Shown here: positions 26,061 to 35,006 of the stretch, piece after piece
Layout of the letters: each line of letters opens with the position of its first letter
How positions within the stretch are numbered: position 1 is the stretch's first letter
DNA from: an uncultured Collinsella sp.
Lineage (GTDB): Bacteria > Actinomycetota > Coriobacteriia > Coriobacteriales > Coriobacteriaceae
DNA: 64,000 bases
Assembly (NCBI GenBank): GCA_900541205.1
Contig: UQIV01000007.1
Coordinates: 1-64,000 of the forward strand
Reading direction: 5' to 3'
The notes under the pieces: generated by a model
What the model was told of the DNA's origin: nothing
Seen by the model: the letters and a program-made list of their open reading frames with translations, nothing else
The model's database searches: none
Translations under genes and position numbers: made by a program

Positions 26061-27164
26061 CTACCCCCTCAGCGATTCGATAAGGAAGGCAGCAACCACG
26101 CCTGGACCTCCAACCGAGGCGTAATACTTAGCACGCCCCAAGGCACCATCCGTCGCAAAACTCGGATGCTCGTCAACCCAGCCCTCAGGATCTTTGAGGA
26201 TGGCAGCGAGATTTGCGCGCTTCCACGGCTTGAGGTCGTCAAGCGAAAAGTCCCCGGTGTCCAAGGCCGCTTGGAACTCCTTGGCCATCTGAACCAGGAA
26301 CTCCTTATAGAACTTAGGCGCCAGGCGCACGTAGTTCCACATGTACGAATCGTACTTAATGAGCTGATTGAACTTGAGCATGCGCTCGACGTCATCACTT
26401 GCGTGGTCGCGGGCATAATCCTCTCGAATCCAACGCTCAATCTCGGCATACTCGGTATTGACGCAAAAGACCTTAGCCGAAGAATTGACCGAGGAATTCT
26501 CGTTGTCCTGGCGATACGACAACACGGCATCATGCAGGTAAACAGCCTTATCGGCGGACGCGATCACCTTAAAGGCAAATGACGTGTCCTGAAAGGATGC
26601 CCCCGGAGTCGGCAGGAACTTAATGCCGTTGCGCTCAAGAAAATCGCGACGGTACACGGCCGACCAAATCGACGGCTTTTGCTTAAAGAACTGCGTCGTA
26701 TCGCTCGGGTGCACCGGCTTGCCACAGTCCTTGGCTTTAAACATCTCGTGCAGCGAACGGCGCTCCTCGGGCTTAGACCAGTAGAAATCAAAGTTCGCCT
26801 TCGCAAAGTCGGCATTATTGCTATCGGCGGCCGAGACAAGCTTTTCGAGTGCGTCGGGCGCCATAAAGTCATCGGACTCCAAGATGCCAACGTACTTGCC
26901 ACGCGCCATCTCCAGACCGTGGTTCATCGAGTCGCCGTAGCCGCTGTTGGCCTTGTCGATCATCTTGACGCGCCTATCGCGCTCCATATACTCGCGGATA
27001 ATCGCCGGCGAGTTGTCGGTCGACCCGTCGTTAATGCAGATGATCTCAATATCCTTGAGCGTCTGCGCCAGGGCGGAATCGAGGCACTCGCGCAGGTAGC
27101 GCTGAACATTGTAAATGGGAATAAGCAGCGACAGAACAGGGCTGCCAGAGGCGTTAGTAGACAA
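26061..27164 (-). CDS. GT2 family glycosyltransferase
   Basis: A 367-residue GT2 enzyme starting VLSLLIPIYNVQRYLRECLD with CINDGSTDNSPAII, IDKANSGYGDSMNHG and the acidic VGILESDDFMAPDA motif. The middle and C-terminal blocks are strongly like the gene at 23821-24939, including a near-identical DNA stretch (cgtagccgct..tggccttgtc at 24718 and 26938). First gene of the reverse-strand glycosyltransferase run. Its start is divergent from an acyltransferase gene across a 112-base gap that holds a TATAAT box on the plus strand. Confidence 0.9.
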   Translation of the reverse strand: MSTNASGSPVLSLLIPIYNVQRYLRECLDSALAQTLKDIEIICINDGSTDNSPAIIREYMERDRRVKMIDKANSGYGDSMNHGLEMARGKYVGILESDDFMAPDALEKLVSAADSNNADFAKANFDFYWSKPEERRSLHEMFKAKDCGKPVHPSDTTQFFKQKPSIWSAVYRRDFLERNGIKFLPTPGASFQDTSFAFKVIASADKAVYLHDAVLSYRQDNENSSVNSSAKVFCVNTEYAEIERWIREDYARDHASDDVERMLKFNQLIKYDSYMWNYVRLAPKFYKEFLVQMAKEFQAALDTGDFSLDDLKPWKRANLAAILKDPEGWVDEHPSFATDGALGRAKYYASVGGPGVVAAFLIESLRG

Positions 27165-27231
27165 ATGTGCTCCTTAGGAAATACCTGTCGTTTCATGGTA
27201 TCAAAGGGTCAGCGCACTAGCGGGCGTTTAT

Positions 27232-27237
27232 ATAATC
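27232..27237 (+). promoter_or_regulatory. Candidate -10 box for the acyltransferase gene
   Basis: A perfect TATAAT 40 bases before the ATG at 27277, with a ribosome site (agaaagga) between. I see no good -35 hexamer at the standard spacing. This is weak evidence. Confidence 0.4.
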
Positions 27238-27276
27238 TATGGAGCTCGCAGAGGCAAACCGATAAGAAAGGACGTC

Positions 27277-28407
27277 ATGCAGCCCAAAGCCGCACGCAAC
27301 ATACCCATCGAAGCGCTGCGTTTGGTCGCGGTCGCCGGCATCGCGGTGTTTCACACCTTTCAGTGGACCTTCCAGGCAACCTGTTTCGGCGCCGTGGAAT
27401 ATGCCCCACTTGCGATGTTCCCCTATTCCGGCGTGCTCGGTTTTATTAACTTGCTGGGCTGCTGGGCCAACGAGGTCTTCTTTATGATCTCGGGCTATTT
27501 TCTCATCGCTTCGGCCGCGCGTGCTTGGAGCGGTGGAGCAACGTGGAAGTCGCAAATGCAACGGACGGCGCAGCGCCTTGGCAAGGTCGTTATGCCCACT
27601 GCATTTTATTGCCTCGTGGCGCTCGTTTGGTCCACGGTCGTCTCCCCCATTCCCGATATTACCCTCAACACGCACTACTGGTACACGCTAGGCCTTGAGT
27701 TTATCTGGGTCTATGCCGCCACGGTCTTCATGGCGACATGGTTTGGACTGGCTAAGAGTCGACTCCCCCAGAAAACCTACAAGACGACGGTCATCGCCGT
27801 TGGCATCCTCGCATTTGTTGTTAACGGGTATTTAGCCGCTATGAGTGCGACAAGCGCCGGCGAGTTTTCTTGGCTGCAGAAGCTCATGAGCGCTGCCACG
27901 TACGTAATCGCGTTTTTGATCGGCGGGCTGCTCCGCGACGTTACCGATGTCATGGATTCGGAAAGGGCGGACGCCTTGGGCATGCGCTCGCTCGCAGCGG
28001 TTTTGGCATTCGTCACCATCCTGGAAGGCGAGCTCTCCTTCACCGGCAACCTCACGGCGATGGCAACCCTCTCCTACAAATCGACCTCGCTGGTCTCGTT
28101 TGCTCTCGCTGCCGCCTCCTTGCTCTTTGCGGCAACCCGACGCAGTGCCTCAGACAATCCGCGGACTGCAGGTGCCATCGTCACCTTATCGACCGCCACG
28201 CTCGGTTTCTATGTGATGCAGTCGCTCACCAGTAGCCTGTGGCGTCCCGTCTTCAATACGTTGCTCGCAAACAAACTGGTCAGCCAAAACAGCCCGGCAG
28301 TTATATGTATCGTCACGGGTACCGTCATTAGCATCGTCTTTGCCCTGACGCTTCTCACCATCGACGCAGCTAGAAGCCTTATCGCTCGCAAGCTCAAGCG
28401 GCAATAG
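27277..28407 (+). CDS. Acyltransferase family 3 membrane protein
   Basis: A 376-residue integral membrane protein with about ten helices and the typical start RNIPIEALRLVAVAGIAVFHTF of acyltransferase_3 proteins. Members move O-acetyl or other acyl groups onto sugars of surface glycans in the membrane. It is divergent from four GT2 genes and followed by a GT2-like gene on the same strand, so it probably decorates the same polysaccharide. The predicted C-terminus is basic. Substrate cannot be read. Confidence 0.85.
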   Translation: MQPKAARNIPIEALRLVAVAGIAVFHTFQWTFQATCFGAVEYAPLAMFPYSGVLGFINLLGCWANEVFFMISGYFLIASAARAWSGGATWKSQMQRTAQRLGKVVMPTAFYCLVALVWSTVVSPIPDITLNTHYWYTLGLEFIWVYAATVFMATWFGLAKSRLPQKTYKTTVIAVGILAFVVNGYLAAMSATSAGEFSWLQKLMSAATYVIAFLIGGLLRDVTDVMDSERADALGMRSLAAVLAFVTILEGELSFTGNLTAMATLSYKSTSLVSFALAAASLLFAATRRSASDNPRTAGAIVTLSTATLGFYVMQSLTSSLWRPVFNTLLANKLVSQNSPAVICIVTGTVISIVFALTLLTIDAARSLIARKLKRQ

Positions 28408-28577
28408 ACACGCTGCCGTCAGACGCCAAAGCCGCTACAGCCGTGGCAGGTTCCTGCGTTTTATTCAAAGCTTGCCGTCAAGGTGCGCCGAGCCTTTACA
28501 ATAGGACAGTCCCAAGGACGTATTCGATAGCTTCCGCGCAGCACTCGCCCACCGCGCGTGAAAGGATATATTGCCCC

Positions 28578-29597
28578 ATGCCTTCAACCCTTCCCGCCCC
28601 CATCGACAAGCTCGCCATTGTCGTCGTTACGTACAAGCGCCAGGAACTCCTGTCCAACTTGTTCGACTCCATGGCCGAGCTCACGGCAACGCCCTGGCGC
28701 ATCGTGATTGTCGATAACGAGAATTCGCGCGAGACCGAGGCCATGTGCACCGCATTCAACGAGCGCCTGGCCAACCTGTGGGGAATCGACACCGAGCAGC
28801 CCGACGCGCAGGGCGGCACCGACCGTATCATCTACGCCCCGCAGCTCAAAAACGGCGGCGGTGCGGGCGGCTTCTCCGCCGGCACCAAATGCGCCTACGA
28901 CCTGGGCGCCCAGTGGTTCTGGGTGATGGACGACGATGTGCTCGTCATCCCCGAAGGCATCGAGCGTCTTGCCAAGTGGACCGACCGCTACGACGTCATC
29001 CAGGGTTCGCGCCTGGACTTTGACGGCGGCGCTTTCTTTTGGCAATACCAACTCATCCTTTCGCTCGGCATTCCCAACCCTGTCGCCAAGTGGGACCTGG
29101 GACCCGAGGGCTACCGCGCCATGAACCAGCTATGCTTTGAGGGCGGCATGTTCTCGCGCCGCGTGGTCGACAAGATCGGCCTGCCCGATGCGCGATTCTT
29201 CATCTACGGCGACGATGCCTGCTATGGTTACGTGGCCAGCCAGCACTTCCCCGCCGCCGTTGTGGCCGACCTGGTGCTCAAGCGCGCCCGCGCCGTCTCT
29301 AACTGGGATATCGCCGGCAAGCGCCAGCTCAACTCAACGAGCGACACCAACCGTTACTACATCATGCGCAACCGAGGCTTCCTCGCTCGCTATATGCAGA
29401 TCTACGGTGACTACCACCCCATGCTGTTCCGCCTGGGCAATGCCGCGACCTTCTGCAAGGAATTCATTCGCCTGGCTGCGGTCGATAAGTGCTTTAAGAC
29501 CGGTATTCCGGCGCTGCGCCGTGGCATGAAAGACGCCCGCAAGATCATCAAGGATCCCAACTGGAAGCCCATGCCGCCCATGAAGGACACCGAGTAA
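28578..29597 (+). CDS. GT2-type glycosyltransferase, rhamnosyl/galactofuranosyl-like
   Basis: A 339-residue GT2 enzyme: LAIVVVTYKRQELLSNLFDSM, VIVDNENSRET, and a long acidic segment around WFWVMDDDVLVIPEG (DDD motif), as in galactofuranosyl- and rhamnosyltransferases that read a distal chain end. The middle has GAGGFSAGTKCAYDLGA. The start at MPSTLPAP (28578) follows AAAGGAT; a longer reading with 45 extra residues has no clear ribosome site. It is 170 bases after the acyltransferase. It lacks membrane helices, so it works in the cytosol. Confidence 0.83.
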   Translation: MPSTLPAPIDKLAIVVVTYKRQELLSNLFDSMAELTATPWRIVIVDNENSRETEAMCTAFNERLANLWGIDTEQPDAQGGTDRIIYAPQLKNGGGAGGFSAGTKCAYDLGAQWFWVMDDDVLVIPEGIERLAKWTDRYDVIQGSRLDFDGGAFFWQYQLILSLGIPNPVAKWDLGPEGYRAMNQLCFEGGMFSRRVVDKIGLPDARFFIYGDDACYGYVASQHFPAAVVADLVLKRARAVSNWDIAGKRQLNSTSDTNRYYIMRNRGFLARYMQIYGDYHPMLFRLGNAATFCKEFIRLAAVDKCFKTGIPALRRGMKDARKIIKDPNWKPMPPMKDTE

Positions 29598-29621
29598 CGG
29601 AAGCCGGAAACACCTCGGCGC

Positions 29622-31418
29622 TTAAAGCCGCTGGCACACCGTAGCCACATGCTGCCCATCAAAACCGAACCCCCAGCGCATGCGACCCACGCCGGGGCGT
29701 GGTACACGGATTTCGTCGATGCCGTCGCGCTCTATGTCGAGTAGCGACTGCACGGCCAGCAATTCCAACCCCAGCGCATCCACATCGGGGTCATACATCA
29801 TGTTGATCGTTATCAGCGGACGTTCATCGAGCATACCGATCGTATCGGCTATGTCAAACACGGCGCCCGTAGGAAAAACCTGGATGTCCCAGCGATCCGC
29901 GCCACACTTTCGCCTCGAAGCAGGATTGGCATAGCCCGGCAATCCAAAGCAGAGTCCTTGCAAGAGTAGGTGATATGGCAGCGGTGTATCTGGGTCGGTC
30001 GCACCAATTCCCGCATCTCCCAAGATGCGGCTTAGCGCCCGCCTCACGGTGTCCTCGTTCCCATGGCACAGCCCGTCGCGGAACGCATCGACGTCTCGAA
30101 TGTCTTCCGCAGCGCACTCAAACCACTCAACAATCACTAGACGCAAGGCCTGTCGAAGCTCGTTATTGGGCAATCGCAAAGCACGGAAGCAATCGCCATG
30201 CTCTGGCTCCTCAGTCATATCCGTCGTGAGAAAACCGGACAGATACAGCGCTGTCCACATGCCATCGTCAGGCGAGACATCTGGCTCTGCAGCGCCCAAA
30301 CAAAGCGGGACCTCAGCGCACCCATGGGCCTCGAGCAAATCAAACAAGACCGAAAGGCGGTCGAGATTCCACCCGGCAACTACCCTACTCAGACAATCCG
30401 CATACCCATACAGATCGGCGCGCACAGGCGCCGTGCAGCCTCGGTCCAGAAAACCGATCACACGCGCTGGACTCGAGCAATAGGCCCTGCCAAACCGATA
30501 CCCCTCGAGCCATTCACGCGCATCATCCAGGTATTCCTCGCACCCAGCATGATTCAAAAGAGCCTCGACCTCGGCATCCGAAAAACCGAAACATCGGTCA
30601 CACCACGTCGACAGCGGCGTCGTCAGACAATACGAGCAGCCGCGCGAAGAAAGCGCCGCTTCGGCAGGACCGGGGCACTCCCCCATCAGACACGTCAGCC
30701 GCAACGAATCGCGCGCAGTGGCAATGGCGTCGAACAGCACGCGATCGAATAGCCCTGCCGGATCGGCGTCGGAAGCGTCCCTTGCGCTCGCACGGCGAGA
30801 CCACGCCGCATCGTACCCATCAACGAGCAATACAACCTGCTCATCGCAGGCCATCTCCAGCAGCTCAATGAGCACACCGAGCACCGAGTCAACCTCGTCC
30901 GCGCTCGCCACATCACGCGCGACGCGTTCGATGTGACGCACCCTGTCTCGAGCTAAATCAGGAGCCTCCAAAAGCGCCAGCAAGCGGGCGCACTCGCCCG
31001 AAAGAGCATCGCGCACGACGCCGGCAATAGCGGCGCCACGCCTCGCAGCGCCAGAAAAGTCCAGCGATATCACCGGATAGCAAGCATACTCATCCCGATA
31101 GCGCCCGCCGTTCGCATCCCAAATCTGAGCATCGGCAAACAAACGCTGACCAGAGCGACCGACCGCTGGACGCTCCAGAAAAGCCCTGAGCATCGACAAG
31201 TTCATGCTCTTGCCAAAACCCTCGGGTCGACAGCACACCACAACGGACGCGTCGCAGTCCAACACATCGGCAATAAACATGGTCTTGTCAACCAGCACGC
31301 AGCAACCAAGTGCCTCCGCATAGTCGTGTATGCCAATGGGCAAAACCGCATCGTCGGCACAGCCGATCAAGCGCACGCCAAAGCCAGCAGCACAATCAAT
31401 ATTTGCCTGTTCAGACAC
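29622..31418 (-). CDS. AAA-ATPase-like protein with a degenerate PD-(D/E)XK-like end
   Basis: A 598-residue protein. Near residue 30 it reads PIGIHDYAEALGCCVLVDKTMFIADVL followed by VVCCRPEGFGKSMNLSMLRAFLE (Walker A-like), the start of the AAA-ATPase_like family (PF09820 type). The C-terminal part would normally carry a PD-(D/E)XK nuclease, with a DIV/LxP..IIIEFK core. Here the expected IIIEFK is LITINMMYD, so the active-site Glu and Lys seem lost, while the family's last stretch (YGIAFDGK-like, here GFGFDGQHV) is recognisable. Start: GTG at 31418 after GGGGGAA, giving VSEQANID. The function is unknown; relatives are common in gut bacteria. It is GC-rich, like the host. Confidence 0.75.
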   Translation of the reverse strand: MSEQANIDCAAGFGVRLIGCADDAVLPIGIHDYAEALGCCVLVDKTMFIADVLDCDASVVVCCRPEGFGKSMNLSMLRAFLERPAVGRSGQRLFADAQIWDANGGRYRDEYACYPVISLDFSGAARRGAAIAGVVRDALSGECARLLALLEAPDLARDRVRHIERVARDVASADEVDSVLGVLIELLEMACDEQVVLLVDGYDAAWSRRASARDASDADPAGLFDRVLFDAIATARDSLRLTCLMGECPGPAEAALSSRGCSYCLTTPLSTWCDRCFGFSDAEVEALLNHAGCEEYLDDAREWLEGYRFGRAYCSSPARVIGFLDRGCTAPVRADLYGYADCLSRVVAGWNLDRLSVLFDLLEAHGCAEVPLCLGAAEPDVSPDDGMWTALYLSGFLTTDMTEEPEHGDCFRALRLPNNELRQALRLVIVEWFECAAEDIRDVDAFRDGLCHGNEDTVRRALSRILGDAGIGATDPDTPLPYHLLLQGLCFGLPGYANPASRRKCGADRWDIQVFPTGAVFDIADTIGMLDERPLITINMMYDPDVDALGLELLAVQSLLDIERDGIDEIRVPRPGVGRMRWGFGFDGQHVATVCQRL

Positions 31419-31551
31419 CAAAACGTTCCCCCATAATCGCAGCACGATGCCAATTGTAATGACCGATTCGCGCGTACCGACGACGCCGCGCGAACATATC
31501 GGGCAACGGTAGCAGCAAGAGGTGTGAGGGGGCATAACTAATCGTTGCACA

Positions 31552-31589
31552 ACAAAACGGGGCCCGATGCATTCGCACCGGACCCCGTC
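31552..31589 (-). terminator. Terminator after the LPXTG protein gene
   Basis: A GC-rich imperfect hairpin whose outer arms are ACGGGG/CCCCGT, followed on the reverse strand by TTTTGTTG, 32 bases beyond the stop at 31621. Confidence 0.7.
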
Positions 31590-31620
31590 CCAACTCTTTA
31601 GTTATCTAGCAACCAAGAGG

Positions 31621-33399
31621 CTACTCCTCCGAGCCGTCCTCCCCAGAAGCTTTCTTCTGCTGATCGAGCTTATGCTTACCACTTACGATAGACGTAGCGC
31701 CCAGTGTGGCCAAGCTTGCACTGGCAAGGCTCGCCATAACGATAAGGTCGCCCGTCTTGGGCATGTTACCGCCAGATGACTTGGTCGTTGTAGTCGTCGT
31801 GGTTGTAGTGGTCACCGTCTTGGAGTCATTTTGCTCTTGGACCTGGTTGTCAGCACCGCTCTTGTCGTCGTCTTCGGACTGTTTCTTTTCGCCCTCGGTC
31901 TTGCTCTCGTCCTTCTTCTGAGCGGATTTGTCGTCCTTCTCCTCAGAGCTAGAACCCTTATCGGATTCGATCTTCTCGGAAGCCTTGTCCTTGGAGTGAC
32001 CCTTTGCGGCTTCGGTCTTTTCCGTGGAAACCTGATCAGAGTTGTCCTTGTTCTGGGTCGAGCCGTTAATGACGCCAGCCATCAGCGAAGAGCCCAGCGC
32101 AGAACCGAGCTGCACGGAGAAAGAAGGCTTCTTGTCCGGCGAAGCAACGGGAGCGTCCGGCGCCTTATTCGAGTCGTCCTTGGAAGCATCGGAATCAGGG
32201 GTTGCGTCAGAGCCGGAGCCGTTGTTAGAGCCGGTGTCAACGGACGAATCGCTCGAGCCGGTGGATGAGTTAGAGGTGCCAGCGTCGGTCGAACCAGAAG
32301 CGTCGCCGTCCGTATTGCCGGCAGAGCTTGAAGACGAATCGCCCGCAGCAGAGCCGTTCGAATCGGAGCCGTTCGAGGTAGAGCCGTCGTTGGTAGTGCC
32401 ACCAGCAGAGCCATTACCGTCAGCATCGGTCGAGGGTGCATCCATCCTGTCATCGTTGGCATCGTCACTCGAGTCGTCATTCGAATCAGGTGTCGGCGAG
32501 GGCGCCGGTGTGGGCTCGGGCTGCACGGGCGTCGCGGCGGCAGCCTCGTCCTCAGCGATATAAACCAAGCAGTCCTTGAGCTCGTTGCGGTAGCGGTTCT
32601 TCCAGCCCTCATGATACTGGGGCTGGCTCGAATACTTGGTCGCCACGTTATTGACCACGCTGTTGGAGAGCGCCGTCACAAACTCGCGGTCGGACATATC
32701 ATTGGAAAGATTCGCCCAGCGGAAAAAGTCCCTGCAGCCACCGGTGCCGCACATGTTGGTAATGCTCCACACCATGCCCTTGACGCAATCGGCGCGGCCC
32801 GAAATATCAATACCCAGGCCGCTCTTGAGCCACGCCTCGGTCACCGCATAGTACGAGTTATACGCATAGGCGTCCTGAAGCGCCGAGAACTCAGCAGGGT
32901 CGGCGTTATAAGCACCCTGGAAGGCCTCCTGCGCAATACGGCCCAACTCGGTGAGCTGGCCGTTCTCGTACATGGCATTGCTCGCGCTGGAAATCTCGCT
33001 GCCGCGATCAATCGCATCCTTGAGCATGCTGTATTTTTCGGGGTTGTAGTTGTAGGCCTGCTTCATAAACGGAATGAGCGACCAACGACGGTCGAACTGG
33101 TAATAACCCAGCGCGTTATAGCCGTCACCGTACGAAAAGCCCTGGTTGTAGTTGCCATGGCTCTCGTATTTGGTGAAGTACTTCATCTCGTCAGTCACGT
33201 TGACAAACGAAACGCCCTGGACCGACCTCAGTACGCCCGAGAAGGACTGCTGGGTGTAGAGACCCTTATCGATATCGGTGGCATCCGAGGCAACGCCCGG
33301 CGTGGGCTCCTCGGCAGCGGCGGGTGCCGGCGCGGAAACGGCGCCAAACGAAAGCGCCAGCGTCAGGCCCGCGACAATCGCAGAATGCTTGGGCTGCAT
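31621..33399 (-). CDS. Secreted LPXTG-type protein with an N-terminal lysozyme-like region
   Basis: A 592-residue surface protein. Residues 1-29 are a signal peptide (AxA at AAAEE). About 45-260 reads NVTDEMKYFTKYESHGNYNQGFSYGDGYNALGYYQFDRRWSL and onward; its ESHG..YG pattern looks like a lysozyme- or transglycosylase-like fold with Glu, but I give that only as resemblance. A Pro/Ser/Thr/Asp/Gly-rich linker with a DGSxxN repeat spans about 290-430, then a Lys/Glu-rich section. The end has MPKTGD, then a hydrophobic helix and a positively charged tail: a sortase sorting signal in which L is replaced by M. It is likely anchored to the wall. No neighbour is clearly linked. Confidence 0.82.
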   Translation of the reverse strand: MQPKHSAIVAGLTLALSFGAVSAPAPAAAEEPTPGVASDATDIDKGLYTQQSFSGVLRSVQGVSFVNVTDEMKYFTKYESHGNYNQGFSYGDGYNALGYYQFDRRWSLIPFMKQAYNYNPEKYSMLKDAIDRGSEISSASNAMYENGQLTELGRIAQEAFQGAYNADPAEFSALQDAYAYNSYYAVTEAWLKSGLGIDISGRADCVKGMVWSITNMCGTGGCRDFFRWANLSNDMSDREFVTALSNSVVNNVATKYSSQPQYHEGWKNRYRNELKDCLVYIAEDEAAAATPVQPEPTPAPSPTPDSNDDSSDDANDDRMDAPSTDADGNGSAGGTTNDGSTSNGSDSNGSAAGDSSSSSAGNTDGDASGSTDAGTSNSSTGSSDSSVDTGSNNGSGSDATPDSDASKDDSNKAPDAPVASPDKKPSFSVQLGSALGSSLMAGVINGSTQNKDNSDQVSTEKTEAAKGHSKDKASEKIESDKGSSSEEKDDKSAQKKDESKTEGEKKQSEDDDKSGADNQVQEQNDSKTVTTTTTTTTTTKSSGGNMPKTGDLIVMASLASASLATLGATSIVSGKHKLDQQKKASGEDGSEE

Positions 33400-33537
33400 A
33401 AGATCCTCCCTGCATTGGTGTAGTTAAAGTGCAGTTTGCAAAGATAGAATCAGTATTGCAGCTCGTCCGTTGTTGCACAACAACCCCTCGGTAAACGGCA
33501 ACAACCCTCCGCGAAATCTTAAGGAATTGCGGTCAAC

Positions 33538-33969
33538 CTACAGCTTAATGTCAAAGTTGATCTCGGGAACGGCGGCCAGGTCGGCCAACGTCACGCCGTC
33601 GACGTACTTTTCGATCACGTCGTCCAGACCGCGCCAGAACTTGACGGTCGAGCACAAATCGCTGCGGGTGCAGCTGTTGTCGATGCCGTCGCACGCCACC
33701 GGAGCCGTGCTGCCCTCAACGGCGCGCAGGATGTCGCCAGCACGCACCTCGGCCGGGTCCTTGGCCATCATGTAGCCGCCGCCCTTGCCGCGCACGCTCT
33801 TAAGCAGGCCCGCCTTCATAAGCGGACGAACCAGCTGCTCCAAATACTTTTGCGAGATATGCTCACGGTCGGCAACCTCGCGCAAGGCAATCTTGCCCTC
33901 GGCGTCACCGAGCGCCGCGATATAGATCATCAGCCGGAGGGCATAGCGGCCCTTGGAAGAAATGAGCAT
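33538..33969 (-). CDS. Rrf2/IscR-family transcriptional regulator
   Basis: A 143-residue winged-helix regulator: MLISSKGRYALRLMIYIAAL, the recognition region LREVADREHISQKYLEQLVRPLMKAGLLKSVRGKGGGY, and a C-terminal cluster VACDGIDNSCTRSDLC with three Cys spaced as in Fe-S cluster-binding Rrf2 proteins. I start at MLISSK (33969), where family alignments begin; a longer reading adds 26 unlikely residues. It is divergent from the suf genes across 224 bases that contain two matching 31-bp palindromes. This suggests it senses Fe-S status and represses suf, as IscR-like proteins do. Confidence 0.9.
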   Translation of the reverse strand: MLISSKGRYALRLMIYIAALGDAEGKIALREVADREHISQKYLEQLVRPLMKAGLLKSVRGKGGGYMMAKDPAEVRAGDILRAVEGSTAPVACDGIDNSCTRSDLCSTVKFWRGLDDVIEKYVDGVTLADLAAVPEINFDIKL

Positions 33970-33989
33970 ACCTACCCTCCCATCGCATC

Positions 33990-34020
33990 TGGGACAACAT
34001 AACCAGGTTTGTTTGTCCCA
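33990..34020. promoter_or_regulatory. Probable Rrf2-family operator 1
   Basis: Palindrome TGGGACAA-N15-TTGTCCCA (31 bp) lying 21-51 bases upstream of the regulator's start. The centre is also partly symmetric (AACC..GGTT). The same layout recurs 44 bases further right. Confidence 0.8.
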
Positions 34021-34033
34021 AATCTTAAGTAAG

Positions 34034-34064
34034 TGGGACAAACACAACAGGTTATTTTGTCCCA
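34034..34064. promoter_or_regulatory. Probable Rrf2-family operator 2
   Basis: Second palindrome TGGGACAA-N15-TTGTCCCA with the same 31-bp length, about 130 bases before the sufC ATG and close to the possible suf -35 element. Copy-to-copy match in arms and spacing supports a protein-binding site. Confidence 0.8.
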
Positions 34065-34101
34065 GAATTTGAAAAGTCGAGTGGATTAGTCGGGTTTTCC
34101 C

Positions 34102-34129
34102 TTGACTAACGCCGAACCCATAGTAACTT
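34102..34129 (+). promoter_or_regulatory. Candidate suf operon promoter
   Basis: TTGACT (34102-34107) then, after 16 bases, TAACTT (34124-34129). The -35 is good, the -10 only fair. It lies just downstream of operator 2, 65-92 bases before sufC. Confidence 0.5.
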
Positions 34130-34193
34130 TATTCCGAGAAGATTCCTAGGGTTTAGTACACCTATGAGTACACCATATACAGAGAGGGACAGC

Positions 34194-34994
34194 ATGAGCG
34201 CAAATCCGCTGCTTTCCATCGAAGGTCTCACCGCCTCCGTGGACGAGAAGACCATCCTCCACAACGTCAACCTCAACGTCGCCGCCGGCGAGACCCACGT
34301 GCTGATGGGACCCAACGGCGCCGGCAAGTCTACCCTCGGCCACCTGGTCATGGGCGACCCCGTCTATACCGTCAATGACGGCCGCATCGTCTTTGACGGC
34401 CAGGACATCACCGAGCTCACCACCGACAAGCGCTCCCGCGCCGGCCTGTTCCTGAGCTTCCAGGCCCCGGTCGAGATCCCGGGCGTGCCGCTGTCGAGCT
34501 TTTTGCGCGCCAGCATCGCCGGCCGCCCCGGCCTGGAGATGAAGGGCAAGGAGTTCCGCCGTCGCGTCAAGGAGCTCGCGGCCGAGCTCAACATGGACAC
34601 CGCCTACCTCAACCGTGAGCTGGGCGTGGGCTTCTCGGGCGGCGAGAAAAAGAAGGTCGAGATGCTCCAGCTTCTGCTGCTGCAGCCCAAGCTCGCCATC
34701 CTAGACGAGACCGACTCGGGCCTGGACGTCGACGCTCTGTCCACCGTCAGCCACGGCATGGACGCCTACCGCAAGAGCTGCGACGGCTCCATGCTCATCA
34801 TCACGCACAACACGCGCATCCTGGAGCACCTGGATGTCGACCGCGTCCACGTTATGGTCAAGGGTCACATCGTGCGCGAGGACGACGCCTCGCTCATCCC
34901 CTGGATCGACAAGAACGGCTTTGAGACCTTCGAGCGCGAGGCCGCCGTGCAGCGCGCCCAGGCCGAGGCCGCCGCTGCCGAGCAGCAGGCGTAA
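34194..34994 (+). CDS. sufC: Fe-S cluster assembly ATPase SufC
   Basis: A 266-residue ABC-type ATPase: Walker A GPNGAGKSTL, signature FSGGEKKKVEML, Walker B LAILDETDSGLD and a switch His in IITHNTRIL. SufC drives the SufBCD complex that builds and passes Fe-S clusters in the cytosol. I use the ATG at 34194 with GAGGG 5-6 bases upstream; a start ten codons earlier has no good ribosome site. First gene of sufCBDSU, downstream of a divergent Rrf2 regulator and two palindromes. Confidence 0.96.
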   Translation: MSANPLLSIEGLTASVDEKTILHNVNLNVAAGETHVLMGPNGAGKSTLGHLVMGDPVYTVNDGRIVFDGQDITELTTDKRSRAGLFLSFQAPVEIPGVPLSSFLRASIAGRPGLEMKGKEFRRRVKELAAELNMDTAYLNRELGVGFSGGEKKKVEMLQLLLLQPKLAILDETDSGLDVDALSTVSHGMDAYRKSCDGSMLIITHNTRILEHLDVDRVHVMVKGHIVREDDASLIPWIDKNGFETFEREAAVQRAQAEAAAAEQQA

Positions 34995-35006
34995 AGGGGC
35001 GACGCA

